Source: an uncultured Collinsella sp. (GTDB lineage: Bacteria; Actinomycetota; Coriobacteriia; Coriobacteriales; Coriobacteriaceae). From it: DNA of 49,846 nucleotides. How positions within the stretch are numbered: the first letter of the stretch is position 1; each line of letters begins with the position of its first letter. Below are positions 1 through 9,361 of the stretch, piece by piece. The notes beneath the pieces are model-generated. The model was not told the origin of the DNA. It saw only the letters and a program-made list of their open reading frames with translations, and searched no databases. The position numbers and the translations under genes were made by a program. The DNA is taken from NCBI GenBank assembly GCA_902496275.1, contig CABVAC010000010.1, positions 1-49,846 on the forward strand, written 5' to 3'.

Positions 1-3
1 GCA

Positions 4-42
4 ACACAAAAACGGGACGCCGCCAAACACAGGCGACGCCCC
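4..42 (-). terminator. Rho-independent terminator after the MFS gene
   Basis: On the minus strand, GGGGCGTCGCC pairs with GGCGGCGTCCC around a short T-rich loop and is followed by GTTTTTGTG. It lies about 115 nt beyond the stop of the MFS transporter and probably ends the whole minus-strand run of genes up to the permease at 7.7 kb. Confidence 0.7.
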
Positions 43-157
43 GCGACCTAGCTGACTCCATCATACCCACTTGGGCCAATCATTGTTCGAAAGTCAGAAT
101 GTTTATTGCGGATAACCCCAAAAGAGTATCGCGGCGGACGCAATTACCGGCAGGTTC

Positions 158-1417
158 CTATGCGGCCTGCTCTGCCGTCTGAGACATGCGGGACAGACGG
201 ACCAGCAGCACAAAGCCAACGACCAGCAGCACGCCGATAGACAGGACGCCCAGCGACGGGTTGCCGGTCAGCGAGGTAACGACCGACACCAGAAAGGTGC
301 CCATAACGCTTGCGTAACGACCAAAGATGTCAAAGAAGCCATAGTACTCGTTGGACTTTTCCTTGGGGATAATGCGGCCAAAATAGCTACGGCTGAGCGC
401 CTGCACGCCGCCCTGGAACAGGCCGACCAAAATAGCGAGCACCCAAAACTCAAGGGCGGTCTTTAAGAAAAACGCGGCAAAGAGCACGATGCCCATATAG
501 GCGGCGACGGCCACCATGATCATATTGAGTGTGCCCACGCGGCCGGCGAGCTTACCGTAGATGATGGCGGACGGGAAGGCCACAAACTGCGTAACGAGCA
601 GAGCCAGCACCAGTTGGGTCGAGTCGATGCCCAGAGCCGATCCGTAGCTGGTTGCCATGGAAATAACCGTGTGCACACCGTCGATGTAGAAGAAGAACGC
701 GATCATGTAGACCAGTACGGTCTTGTTGTGGGCAATCTCGCGCATGGTGTGTCCGACCTCGGAGAACACACCGCCCACGATGTGGCCGATGGTGTCCTCG
801 GGACCGCGCTCGCGACCGTACTTTTGCTTATAGGTGCGAATGAGCGGCAGGGTAAAGATGAGCCACCAGGCACCAGTGATGATAAACGACAGACGCGTTG
901 CCAGCATGGTGGGGACGCCAAGAGCGGGGCCACCCATGATAAGCGCCAAGCAGATGATGAACGGCACGGTGGAACCGATGTAGCCCCAGGCATAACCCGA
1001 GCTGGACACGGCGTCCATGCGCTCGTCGGTGGTAATGTCAGGCAGCATAGCGTCGTAGAACGTCATAGAAGAGTTAAGGCCGATGGTGCACAGCACGTAC
1101 ACGGTCAAAAATGCCATGGCGGACATTGGGATAGCCTGCGCCAGGCAAAGAACCAGGCCCGTGAGGAAGAAGCCCAAGAAGAACTTAATCTTGTTGCCGG
1201 CGTAATCGGCAAGCGCGCCCAGAATGGGCATGAGCATGGCAATGACCAGCGAGGCAATCGTCTGAGCGTTGCCCCAAGCGACCACCAGGTCTGCCGAGGA
1301 AGCACCGGTATTGATGGCGTTAAAGTAGATGGGCACCACCGAGGTATTGAGCAGTACGAGGGCCGAGTTTCCCACATCGTACATGACCCAGTTACGCTCG
1401 AGCTTGGTGTATTTCAT
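158..1417 (-). CDS. MFS transporter, UMF1 (Atg22-like) family
   Basis: A 419-residue integral membrane protein with about twelve hydrophobic segments. The N-terminal stretch KLERNWVMYDVGNSA is typical of the UMF1 branch of the major facilitator superfamily, where a conserved W-x-x-Y-D-x-x-N/G-S motif opens helix 1. The length fits the family. The start is supported by GAAGGG about 9 nt upstream. The substrate cannot be read from sequence; distant eukaryotic relatives (Atg22) export amino acids from vacuoles, so amino-acid or small-metabolite efflux is only a guess. It is last in a minus-strand series after the phospholipase-like gene and is followed by a terminator hairpin. Confidence 0.88.
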   Translation of the reverse strand: MKYTKLERNWVMYDVGNSALVLLNTSVVPIYFNAINTGASSADLVVAWGNAQTIASLVIAMLMPILGALADYAGNKIKFFLGFFLTGLVLCLAQAIPMSAMAFLTVYVLCTIGLNSSMTFYDAMLPDITTDERMDAVSSSGYAWGYIGSTVPFIICLALIMGGPALGVPTMLATRLSFIITGAWWLIFTLPLIRTYKQKYGRERGPEDTIGHIVGGVFSEVGHTMREIAHNKTVLVYMIAFFFYIDGVHTVISMATSYGSALGIDSTQLVLALLVTQFVAFPSAIIYGKLAGRVGTLNMIMVAVAAYMGIVLFAAFFLKTALEFWVLAILVGLFQGGVQALSRSYFGRIIPKEKSNEYYGFFDIFGRYASVMGTFLVSVVTSLTGNPSLGVLSIGVLLVVGFVLLVRLSRMSQTAEQAA

Positions 1418-1518
1418 GGACAGGGACCCTTCGTATTCGCCCGATATGCAGTTAGTTCATCGTACCCCAATTGTCCAGAAGCGCCGGTAAGGATTCGGCA
1501 AAGGGGCACGCACGAGCC

Positions 1519-2463
1519 CTACTCCTCGCGGTCGAACTCCTCGTCGGCGCCGAGCACGCGACCGCTGTAATTGACATGGTTGGTCACGGCTTCCATATCG
1601 CCGGTCTCGATAAAGCGGGCAACCGTGCACTCGTAATCGAGCAGCGCGCGGTCAAAGACCTCGGGGAAGCTCTCGGTCGAGACTTCATCGGTAAAGGGGT
1701 TCTTCCATGCCAAGTGGCCCAGGTTGCCGGTGCGCTCGGGCAGCTCCGTCGTCACGCGATGGGCAAGGCCGTCGAGCAGCGAGTAGTCGTGCACCAAGCC
1801 CTCAACCAGCGAGATCGCGCGCGTCTTTACGGAGCCGGCCGGCTCAATCGCGCGGTAAAGTCGCTGCATATTGGCTACGGCAGCACCGTACTCCCCCACC
1901 GGGATATCGATGCCGTACACGCGTCCGGCAACATAGCTCATCAGCACACCGGCAACGCGATTGATGCGATCGGTGGTAACGATCTCGCCCGCCGGCGGAT
2001 AATCCTCGACCGTTGCCCCATCGCGCTTGAGCTGCAGCATCAGTACATCCAGGTCGCTCTCGATCACGGCATGGACCTGACTGCTCGAATCCTCAAGCTC
2101 TGAATCGGACTCCACGATGCCAAACTGTTGCTCATAGACAAAGGGATGGGCGTTGCGGTCGAGCACGTAATGAGACAGCAGGCCCAGCGCAAACGCACGG
2201 CCCAGGTTGGCATCGCGCGGCAGCAGGTGCGACACGCCGTCGCGCAGACACGAGAACTGACGCGACATGCGCGACCGATGCATGACCTGCGCCAGCAGCG
2301 TGCAGTCGGAAACACGCGGTGTCAGAATGTGAAAGAAAAACGGGTCGGGGCCTTGGTTGCCCAAGATAAAGGCAATGCGCTCTTCATCGGACGTGATGAC
2401 GCCCTGCGGAAGACGGTCGATGCTTTCCTCGCCAAACAGATGATGGGTGATAAGCGCGGGCAT
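1519..2463 (-). CDS. Zinc-dependent phospholipase C family protein
   Basis: The reading frame opens upstream at 2493, but the start is placed at 2463 because GAAAGGATC sits 5-6 nt before that ATG and the conserved family N-terminus (MPALITHHLFGEES) begins there. The protein has 314 residues. The motif FILGNQGPDPFFF and the later HYVLDRNAHPFVYEQ match the zinc-dependent PLC-like family (PF00882), in which His and Asp residues bind Zn. Unlike clostridial alpha-toxin there is no signal peptide, so a cytoplasmic role is likely. These proteins are widespread in gut Firmicutes and Actinobacteria and poorly characterised; phospholipase activity is unproven. It lies 92 nt after the response regulator and may share its transcript. 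Confidence 0.8.
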   Translation of the reverse strand: MPALITHHLFGEESIDRLPQGVITSDEERIAFILGNQGPDPFFFHILTPRVSDCTLLAQVMHRSRMSRQFSCLRDGVSHLLPRDANLGRAFALGLLSHYVLDRNAHPFVYEQQFGIVESDSELEDSSSQVHAVIESDLDVLMLQLKRDGATVEDYPPAGEIVTTDRINRVAGVLMSYVAGRVYGIDIPVGEYGAAVANMQRLYRAIEPAGSVKTRAISLVEGLVHDYSLLDGLAHRVTTELPERTGNLGHLAWKNPFTDEVSTESFPEVFDRALLDYECTVARFIETGDMEAVTNHVNYSGRVLGADEEFDREE

Positions 2464-2555
2464 AATGATCCTTTCGATTTCATTCGATGCCACCCATTAT
2501 GCCCACCGCGCGCCCATGCCAAACCTGCGATGATAAACGACAGCACGCAAGCCTC

Positions 2556-3290
2556 TTACGCAAGCCCCAGGTGCGACTTGACCTCGGCGGCACGACGACG
2601 GGACACCGGTACCGTCGAGTTCACGCGGTCGAACCTGAGCTCCATCAACCCCGTGGAGCCAATCTCAACATTGTGCACGTCTTCCAAATTGACCAGGTAA
2701 CTGCGATGAACGCGAATAAAGCCCTCGGAGTCCAAGCGACGCTCGAGCGAAGAGATCGACTCATTGATCAGGTACGTTCCCTCGGCGCAGATGGCGTTGC
2801 AAAAATCGGCGCGCGCCTCAAAGTAGCAAACGTCTGCGGCGGGAATGAACACCTTTTTGCCCCCGCGGTCCACCGTCAGACGCAAAGGCTGGCGCGGAGC
2901 GTGGATAACACGACGGACGCCCAAGGCCGCCTCGATCTTGTCGAGTGCCTTTGACAGGCGTGCGTCCTCAACCGGCTTGACGACATAATCGACGGCATCA
3001 AGGTTATACGCATCGGCGGCAAACTCGGCAAACGCCGTCACAAACACAACCACCGGCGGCGTCTTTAGGTTCTGCAGCGTCTCGGCAAGCTCAATTCCCG
3101 AGCGGCCGGGCATCGTGATGTCCAAAAACAACACGTTGGGCTTGTTCGAGAGAATCGACTCCACGGCCTCGGTGACATCGCCCGCCTCGGCAATCTGACC
3201 CACACGCATATCCTTTTCCAACAGATAGCGTAGCTCAGCCCTAATTGGAGGCTCGTCATCAACCACCAAGATGTTCCAGCCTTCGGACAT
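2556..3290 (-). CDS. LytTR-family response regulator
   Basis: A 244-residue two-domain regulator. Residues 5-125 form a receiver domain with acidic residues D11-D12, phosphoacceptor D57 in LFLDITMPG, and the conserved VVKPVED lysine loop. Residues about 137-240 form a LytTR DNA-binding domain (ICYFEARADFCN-type beta-rich core, IRVHRSYLVNLEDV). LytTR proteins bind imperfect direct repeats, not palindromes. GAGGGGA 8 nt before ATG supports the start. The cognate sensor is directly upstream (37-nt gap). Relatives are LytR/AgrA/BtsR/YpdB, which regulate autolysis, virulence or carboxylate uptake. The neighbouring amidohydrolase and permease are plausible targets, but this is inference. Confidence 0.93.
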   Translation of the reverse strand: MSEGWNILVVDDEPPIRAELRYLLEKDMRVGQIAEAGDVTEAVESILSNKPNVLFLDITMPGRSGIELAETLQNLKTPPVVVFVTAFAEFAADAYNLDAVDYVVKPVEDARLSKALDKIEAALGVRRVIHAPRQPLRLTVDRGGKKVFIPAADVCYFEARADFCNAICAEGTYLINESISSLERRLDSEGFIRVHRSYLVNLEDVHNVEIGSTGLMELRFDRVNSTVPVSRRRAAEVKSHLGLA

Positions 3291-3327
3291 ATGTGCTTCC
3301 CCTCTTTTTTCTCAATCCAACCGCGTG

Positions 3328-4719
3328 CTACACCGTCAACGGCGCCGGTTCATGCGGCTCGCCGTTCAATTCAACGATGACCTGTGTTCCCACGCCTTCC
3401 TGGGACTTCACGCGCATGCCGGAATCTTCTCCGTAAAAGAAATGGATGCGCTGAAGCACGTTGAAGAGCGCCAGGCCGCAACCTCGCTTGATGGATCCGT
3501 CGGCGGTAATGCTCTCGGGCTCCTCTCGGCGATGCTGCTCAAACAGATGCGCGCAGACTTCTTCGCTCATACCGATGCCGTCATCTTCGACGATGATCTC
3601 CAAGCCGTCATCGGTCTCAAAAGCCCTAACACGAATAGAAAGCGGCTCGGTCTCGCGCTGCGCGTGCTTGATGCAGTTTTCGAGCAACGGCTGCAAGATA
3701 AACGGCGGCACCATGCAATCGCGCACCTCAAAGTCGATATCGACCGAGACGCGCAGACGGCCGTCGCCATACCGGGCCTGCATAAGATTGATATAACGGG
3801 TGCCCTGTTCCACCTCGTGCTCGAGCGTGGTGAGCGTATCGGAGTCAGAAAGCGTCTGACGATAGTAATTGGAAAAATCGATGAGCAGCGATCGCGCCTT
3901 GTCGGGCTCGGTTCGAACGAGCGACACGATCGTGCTAATGGTGTTGAACAGAAAATGCGGGTCGACCTGCGACTGCAGGGCCCGAAGCTCCACGCGGGCT
4001 GTGAGCTCGTCCTGGCGCTCGAGCTCAAAGCTGGCGAGCTGCGTGGAGATGAGGTCGGCAAAACCCGAGGCCAACGCCGTCTGGCGCATATCGATGCTGC
4101 TCAGGCGGGGATAGTACAGCTCGAGCGTACCCACGCAATGCCCGCGCACGGTAAGCGGCGCGACAATGCCGGCGCGCAGGCGGGGAAAATAGCCGCCCGT
4201 CTCATTGGAGGCGTCGCGCGAAAATACACTCTGCTCGCCGGACTCGATCACGTTGAGCGTGGTCTTGAGCACAACCGGGGTGCCGGCAGGGCACTTTGCC
4301 GAGTCCTCGCCCCAGCTTGCCAACACCTGTTTGCCATCGGTAAAGCAGATGGCAGAGGCGATGGTCTCGGACAGGATAATTTTAGAGGCGCCCAGGGCCG
4401 CTTCGGGCGTAAGGCCTCGCGACGTATAGGCGAATATTTTCGATGCGATGGCGAGTGTGCGGTCGGTAGCGCTCGATGTGAGGTCGTCGGGGACCACAAA
4501 GACATACGAGAAAAAGAAGCACAGCATGACCAGGCCGGCAATAACGACAACGCCCGGAACGGGATTGGGATTATCGGTTAAATCCCAGATAAGCAGCAGG
4601 ATAAGCGCCGGAACGACAATACCGAGCAGGATGGCCTGAACCACATGCTGGGCCGTACGAAAGACCTTGGTAGAGTTGTAGCTCTTGCCCAGAATCAGCC
4701 TGTTTAAATCCACCGTCAT
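3328..4719 (-). CDS. LytS/YpdA-like sensor histidine kinase
   Basis: A 463-residue membrane kinase. Two hydrophobic segments (about residues 24-45 and 50-75) are followed by a GAF-like sensory region (about 85-225), then the His_kinase core (PF06580). Its phosphoacceptor His lies in SQVDPHFLFNTIST near residue 255, and the ATPase carries the N box LLENCIKHA and G boxes EDDGIGMSE and GCGLALFNV. This layout matches LytS/BtsS/YpdA partners of LytTR regulators. Two starts are possible: ATG at 4719 (AGGA 9 nt upstream) or GTG at 4713, which is better spaced from GAGGGG. The signal is unknown; the GAF region suggests a small cytoplasmic ligand. Confidence 0.92.
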   Translation of the reverse strand: MTVDLNRLILGKSYNSTKVFRTAQHVVQAILLGIVVPALILLLIWDLTDNPNPVPGVVVIAGLVMLCFFFSYVFVVPDDLTSSATDRTLAIASKIFAYTSRGLTPEAALGASKIILSETIASAICFTDGKQVLASWGEDSAKCPAGTPVVLKTTLNVIESGEQSVFSRDASNETGGYFPRLRAGIVAPLTVRGHCVGTLELYYPRLSSIDMRQTALASGFADLISTQLASFELERQDELTARVELRALQSQVDPHFLFNTISTIVSLVRTEPDKARSLLIDFSNYYRQTLSDSDTLTTLEHEVEQGTRYINLMQARYGDGRLRVSVDIDFEVRDCMVPPFILQPLLENCIKHAQRETEPLSIRVRAFETDDGLEIIVEDDGIGMSEEVCAHLFEQHRREEPESITADGSIKRGCGLALFNVLQRIHFFYGEDSGMRVKSQEGVGTQVIVELNGEPHEPAPLTV

Positions 4720-4830
4720 CCCCTCTTGTCCTTAGCACCCATAGCAATAAAGAGGGCCGCAAGCGACCCTCTCCATTGCATTATGCAATCAAAAACTGTG
4801 TTTTACATCAAGCCATCGACAAACGGTATC

Positions 4831-6108
4831 TTAGGCGCTGTATTTGTTAGCCTCACCAAAAGTGCCAGCCTCGACGATCCAGCCATCCTTCATGATGACG
4901 TCCATGTTGTCGGTGTTGAGCACGTGGATGTCGGCGGCAACGTCACCGTTGACAACCAGCAGGTCGGCGCACTTGCCGGCCTCGATGGAACCGGTCTCGT
5001 CCTCGATGTGGCACATCTTGGCACCGTTGAGGGTGGCGCAGGTGATGGTCTCGACCGGAGTGAAGCCGATCTTGTCGACGAACTCGTACATCTCCTCGAT
5101 GGAGCAGGTGCCGTACGGGGTGACGAAGGAGAAGGAGTCGGAGCCGATCGTCATGACGACGCCGCGCTTCTTGGCCTCGCGCAGGCAGTCGTAGTTGCGC
5201 TGCAGCTCCTTCTCGACCAGGGTGCCCTCGTACTTGTCGTGCAGCTCGGGGACGTAGACGGGCGGATAGGTGGCGTACCAGGTGGGCAGGAAGGCGATCG
5301 TCGGGGTGAAGAAGGTGCCCTGCTCGGCCATGAGGTCCATGGTTCGCTCATCGATATCGAAGCCGTGAATCAGCTGCTCGCAGCCAAAGCGAACGGAATC
5401 GTAGGCAGCGGCGTGGTTGTTGTAGCAGTGGCTCCACACGGGGATGCCGACCATCTTGGCCTCTTCGACCACAGCCTGGATCTCCTCGGAGCAATAGTGC
5501 TGGTCGCGACCGGAATCCCAACGCCAGATGCCGCCACCGGTAGCCCAGATCTTGATGGCATCGGGGTTCTCGCGCAGGCGACGACGGACGGCCTTGCGCA
5601 GATCCCAAGGACCGTCGACCTGATCGCCCCAGGGGTGCGATTCCTTGTTGAGCTCCTGGCTGCAGTGGTGGGAGTCGCCGTGGCCGGCAACGCGGCAGAA
5701 GCCAAGGCCGGTGGCCAGAACGCGCGGGCCCTTGAAGACGCCCTTGTCGATGCAGTCACGGATCTGGATACCAAAGCGGCCGATCTCGCAGACGGTGGTG
5801 AGGCCGTGGGTGAGGCAGTCGTAGGCCTGCTTGACGGCGACGGCCTGCTTCTCGAGAAGCGGCTGCATGACCCAATCGGTGTCATCGTCGGTCAGGTTGC
5901 CCGAGAAGTGCAGGTGGGTGTCGATCAGGCCGGGAAGGACGGTCTTGCCGGCGGCGTCGATGACCTCAACGCCCTCGGGAAGGTCCTGCATGGCGCCGGC
6001 GTACTCGATCTTGCCGTTGTCGTCGACGAGAACGAGGGAGTTCTCGACCGGCTCGGCACCGGTACCGTCGATGAGCTTGCCGCCAACGATTGCATACTTA
6101 GTGGACAT
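4831..6108 (-). CDS. Metal-dependent amidohydrolase (imidazolonepropionase-like)
   Basis: A 425-residue TIM-barrel hydrolase of the amidohydrolase superfamily. The small beta-domain start (VGGKLIDGTG), the metal-binding HxH in PGLIDTHLHFSG, a later Lys in AIKIWATGGG, the His of VWSHCYNN and of LIHGFDID, and the Asp of TIGSDSFS are all present, so a binuclear or mononuclear metal site should be intact. The closest subgroup by pattern is the Xaa-Pro dipeptidase/imidazolonepropionase-like set (PF01979), whose members cleave peptides or cyclic amides. AAGGAGGA before ATG fixes the start. It sits 131 nt after the APC permease and before the LytS-like kinase, suggesting uptake and breakdown of one nitrogenous compound. 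The substrate is unknown. Confidence 0.87.
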   Translation of the reverse strand: MSTKYAIVGGKLIDGTGAEPVENSLVLVDDNGKIEYAGAMQDLPEGVEVIDAAGKTVLPGLIDTHLHFSGNLTDDDTDWVMQPLLEKQAVAVKQAYDCLTHGLTTVCEIGRFGIQIRDCIDKGVFKGPRVLATGLGFCRVAGHGDSHHCSQELNKESHPWGDQVDGPWDLRKAVRRRLRENPDAIKIWATGGGIWRWDSGRDQHYCSEEIQAVVEEAKMVGIPVWSHCYNNHAAAYDSVRFGCEQLIHGFDIDERTMDLMAEQGTFFTPTIAFLPTWYATYPPVYVPELHDKYEGTLVEKELQRNYDCLREAKKRGVVMTIGSDSFSFVTPYGTCSIEEMYEFVDKIGFTPVETITCATLNGAKMCHIEDETGSIEAGKCADLLVVNGDVAADIHVLNTDNMDVIMKDGWIVEAGTFGEANKYSA

Positions 6109-6138
6109 GGTTCCTCCTTATGGATCCATATAGTGGGC

Positions 6139-6219
6139 GAGGCCATGTTGGGTTATGGCCTCACAAAGCTACCCAAGTGGTGCCGGGTTCGGTGCGCGGA
6201 AGAGAGGGGTCCGCGCACC
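6139..6219. other. Two hairpins between permease and amidohydrolase
   Basis: Perfect inverted repeats GAGGCCAT/ATGGCCTC (6139-6162) and GGTGCGCGGA/TCCGCGCACC (6191-6219) lie in the 131-nt gap. Neither is followed by a clear T-run on the minus strand, so they look more like mRNA processing or attenuation structures that set the permease:hydrolase ratio than strong terminators. Confidence 0.45.
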
Positions 6220-6239
6220 CGATCCGCCCCGGCTGGGCG

Positions 6240-7691
6240 TTATTTTTTGCGGGAATTGGTGAAGGCCATGAGGGCCAGGCCAACGGCCAGCCAGCCGATC
6301 ACGATGCTCCACTCCACCATGTTGAGGGAGGCGGGAGAGAACGGAACCACGAGCAGGCCGATGATGACGGCGCAGGCAGCGACAGCGAGGCTGATGCCAA
6401 ACTTGCCGCCGGGCACCTCGTAGGGACGAGGCAGGTCGGGCTCGGTGAAGCGCATGCGCAGGCAAGCGAGGGCGACCATGCCGCAGGAGAAGATGAAGGC
6501 GAGGGCCGACACGTTGGTCAGAGGAATGAGCATGTTCTTGCCCAGGAACGGACCGATGACGGTGATGACGCCCAGGACGACGCAGGCGAGCTTGGGAGCG
6601 CCGGACTTGGGATCGACCTCGGCGAATTTCTCGGGCAGCTGGCCCTTGCGGCCCATGGCGAGCATGATGCGGCTCGTGGCGCCGTAGAAGGAGTTCATCG
6701 GGCCCATGGGTCCAAGCGTGGCGATGACGAGCATGGCCAGGTACAGGAGCATGTTGATGCCCTTGAGGCAGGCAAGCGCGGGAACCGGGCTCTTAACGAA
6801 CTCATGCCAGTCGAGGATGGTGCCGAACGAGTAGATGCAGACCATGTAGAAGCCGCCTGCGGCCAGCAGGGCCAGGGAGATGATCTTGCCGAACTTGTTC
6901 CAGTTGAGGCCCTCGGCTGCTTCCTCAGCCTGCTGAGGAATGGTGTCGAAACCGGCGTAGAAGAACGGGGTCAGAACCAGGACCGAAACGATGCCTGCGA
7001 ACAGGCTGGTGCCCTCGGTAGCAGGCTTGCCGCCGCCAGCACCGGTGACCTGGGAGAACACGGGCATGGCGTTGTCCGGCGAGCCGGTGAACAGCGAGAC
7101 GCCCATGGCGAGCAGCATGCCGCAGAGCAGGGCCTTGGTCAGGAAGGCCTGCAGCTTGGCGGCCGAGCTGGCACCGCGGAAGTTGAGGAAGATGACGTAG
7201 ACTGCAAAGCCGAGCGCGATCAGCGTCGGGAACAGGTAAACGTCGGCGCCCAGGATGGTATAGAGCTTGACGGCGCGCAGCCACTCAAGACCGGGCAGGC
7301 TGCCGAACATCTCGGACACGAGAGTCGAGATGGCGATGGCCTCCCACGGGCACAGGATGCCGTTGCCCAGGGCCAGGAGCCAGCCGGTGATGTAGCTCAG
7401 CGTACGGCCAAAGCTACGATCGACATACTCGACGATGCCGCCCGAGATGGGGATAGCAGCCGTGAGCTCACCGAAAACAGCTCCGACGGGCACGAGAAAG
7501 ATTGCACCCAAGAGGAATGCGATCATAGCGGGAACGGGACCGCCGCCCACGACCATCCAGTCGCCGACCTGCAGAACCCAGCCAGTTCCGATGATGGCAC
7601 CGAAACCGATGGTGAAGAAGTTCCAGAGCGAAAGCGTTTTCTTCATGCCGCCGTTACCTTCGACTGCAACTTCTGCGTTCTTGTCCGCCAT
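6240..7691 (-). CDS. APC-family amino acid permease
   Basis: A 483-residue transporter with about twelve hydrophobic helices. The N-terminal LWNFFTIGFGAIIGTGWV carries the GxGxxIGTG helix-1 signature of the amino acid-polyamine-organocation superfamily, and PISGGIVEYVDRSFG matches the conserved helix 2-3 segment. The C-terminus ends in a short basic tail. AAAGGAGG ahead of ATG supports the start. The substrate is probably an amino acid or amine taken up by proton symport; sequence alone does not tell which. It heads the permease-amidohydrolase-LytS/LytTR series, which suggests that uptake, hydrolysis and sensing are linked. Confidence 0.9.
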   Translation of the reverse strand: MADKNAEVAVEGNGGMKKTLSLWNFFTIGFGAIIGTGWVLQVGDWMVVGGGPVPAMIAFLLGAIFLVPVGAVFGELTAAIPISGGIVEYVDRSFGRTLSYITGWLLALGNGILCPWEAIAISTLVSEMFGSLPGLEWLRAVKLYTILGADVYLFPTLIALGFAVYVIFLNFRGASSAAKLQAFLTKALLCGMLLAMGVSLFTGSPDNAMPVFSQVTGAGGGKPATEGTSLFAGIVSVLVLTPFFYAGFDTIPQQAEEAAEGLNWNKFGKIISLALLAAGGFYMVCIYSFGTILDWHEFVKSPVPALACLKGINMLLYLAMLVIATLGPMGPMNSFYGATSRIMLAMGRKGQLPEKFAEVDPKSGAPKLACVVLGVITVIGPFLGKNMLIPLTNVSALAFIFSCGMVALACLRMRFTEPDLPRPYEVPGGKFGISLAVAACAVIIGLLVVPFSPASLNMVEWSIVIGWLAVGLALMAFTNSRKK

Positions 7692-8047
7692 TGTTCCCCT
7701 CCTTTCCTTATTGACGCCTCTTTGGCGTCACCCCTTGCGCGGTCTGTTTTGCCGCGCGCTTTTATTTCGTGGCTTTACAATACGGCCTTGGCACAGCAGC
7801 GCCGCTTGTGGCTCGACCGAAGGCAGAACTGCAAAACGAGCGGCGCCGTTTTTGGGACGAACGGCGGAAGACGTCATTCGTCTTGGACGCTTTCATCTTG
7901 TCTGCTTTTGAATACCTGTTGCCGTGACGCTTGGCGCGCGGCGCGGCAACGTTCATACCATTTGTCAGGCTTTTGGCGCACATACCCATGTGTCGCGCCT
8001 CTTTTTATGTAGGATAGACAAGTTACACATGAGGCAAGGTGATTCGA
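7692..8047. other. Divergent intergenic region, permease / C39 peptidase
   Basis: About 356 nt without a credible gene. Near the permease there are two compact hairpins: TGACGCC/GGCGTCA (7712-7730) and a GCGCGG/CCGCGC stem just beyond, probably in the 5' leader of the permease mRNA. The rest must hold divergent promoters, but I see no convincing -35/-10 pair. No known riboswitch consensus was recognised. Confidence 0.4.
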
Positions 8048-9049
8048 ATGGCATATGGATACAATGACGGCGACCAACGGCCACAAAGCGTGCGCCTTGC
8101 TGGCCGCACCACGCCAACGCCCAGAAGCACCTCCGACAACGACAACCCGCAGCGCCCCCAAGAGCAGCCCGGGGCTTCTTCTCGGCAACAAAGCCGTACC
8201 GTGCAACAGTCAGACCGCGTGAGTACGAGCACACGCCAACGTCAGACCGACACATCGCAGCCACGCCGCTACGATCGCCGTAAGACCGACTACTACGTTA
8301 AGCGCTCCTTTTCGCGACCTCAACGCGATCGCGGCAATTCCGCCCCTCGCCCCGCGTCGCACACCACAAGTCACGCGCTTCCGGCCCGCCGCCTACGCCT
8401 TGCGTTTTGCTCCATCGCCGCCTGCCTCGTCTTTGTGTTTTTGGGATCCTGTATCTCTCACGGATCAGCCGGTCTCGAGCCCACTGCCGAGGACAAGCTG
8501 CTTAAAGCTCCCGTCGCACCCGGTTACTCCTTTGCGTTCTCGACCCCACGCTCGCAGTGGCAGGCCGGCACCATGCCCCACATCTACCAAATTGACCCCG
8601 CATGGTCGGAGCTGCCCTATGCCGGTGGCACTATTCGCGAAAACGCTTGCGGTCCCACTTGCCTCACCATGGTCTATATCTTTAAGACCGGCCATACCGA
8701 TAAGACGCCGGTCGATATATGCGCACTGGCCGAAGCCGGCAACTACGCCCCCACTGGTGCCACCGAGTGGTCGTTTATGACAGGCGGTGCGTGGCAGCTG
8801 GGGCTCAACGGAACACAGCTCTATAACAATCGCGAATCGATTACCCAAGCACTTCGCTCGGGTGCGCCCGTCATCGCCGCAGTGCGCCCCGGCACGTTTA
8901 CCAACGTAGGCCACTATATCGTGCTCTACGGCATCGACGATGCCAACCAGATTGGCGTCTACGACCCCAACTCGGCCAGCCGCAGCGCCCGCCGCTGGGG
9001 CGTGGTGGAGGTCCTCAACGAAATCGAAGCCATGTGGGCCTACTACTAG
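8048..9049 (+). CDS. Membrane-anchored C39-family cysteine peptidase-like protein
   Basis: The start is taken as ATG 8048, with GAGGCAAGG about 8 nt upstream; a GTG at 8039 is in frame but lies within that ribosome-binding site. The protein has 333 residues. The first 110 are polar and basic (Gln/Arg/Thr-rich, cytoplasmic), then a hydrophobic segment (LRLAFCSIAACLVFVFLGS) acts as a signal anchor. The extracellular part is a papain-like C39_2 domain (PF13529): Cys in ENACGPTCLTMVY, His in NVGHYIVLYGID and Asp in GVYDPNS. Such proteins are common in Coriobacteriia and may cut wall peptides or self-process. No partner gene lies nearby. Confidence 0.85.
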   Translation: MAYGYNDGDQRPQSVRLAGRTTPTPRSTSDNDNPQRPQEQPGASSRQQSRTVQQSDRVSTSTRQRQTDTSQPRRYDRRKTDYYVKRSFSRPQRDRGNSAPRPASHTTSHALPARRLRLAFCSIAACLVFVFLGSCISHGSAGLEPTAEDKLLKAPVAPGYSFAFSTPRSQWQAGTMPHIYQIDPAWSELPYAGGTIRENACGPTCLTMVYIFKTGHTDKTPVDICALAEAGNYAPTGATEWSFMTGGAWQLGLNGTQLYNNRESITQALRSGAPVIAAVRPGTFTNVGHYIVLYGIDDANQIGVYDPNSASRSARRWGVVEVLNEIEAMWAYY

Positions 9050-9050
9050 T

Positions 9051-9140
9051 CATTGGGGACACTCATTGGGGACACTCATTGGGGACAGACTTAAATGAGT
9101 AGTCCCACTCATTGGGGACAGACTTAAATGAGTAGTCCCA
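9051..9140. repeat. CATTGGGGAC tandem repeat tract
   Basis: Immediately after the C39 gene, CATTGGGGACACT is iterated, then a longer unit containing GGGGACAGACTTAAATGAGT occurs twice, each followed by AGTCCC. ACTCATT...AATGAGT within the unit is an inverted repeat. A further copy lies at about 9415-9443. It is non-coding and differs from the hairpin family that follows. Confidence 0.75.
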
Positions 9141-9161
9141 GATTGCCAGGAACCGCCGGTA

Positions 9162-9333
9162 CGGAAAGCGCATCCCACTTTGGAACTCAATGGTGAGATG
9201 CGCTTTCCGCTAGCGGTCCGTTTGGGAAACAACATCCCGCTTTTCGGCCAAATTCCGGGATGCATTTTCCCGTTGAGGACCTCAAGGGAAACTAGATCCC
9301 GTTTTGGACGTTCATTCTGGGATGCACTTTCCG
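9162..9333. repeat. Cluster of three GGAAA-GCATCCC hairpins
   Basis: Three successive imperfect palindromes share the layout GGAAA-n-GCATCCC ... GGGATGC-n-TTTCC: 9162-9209 (perfect 13-nt arms, 22-nt loop), 9224-9271 and 9286-9333. The same triple occurs at 33648-33819, so this is a dispersed family. Confidence 0.8.
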
Positions 9334-9361
9334 CAGTTGATCGACAGTGGCCTTTAAGGAC

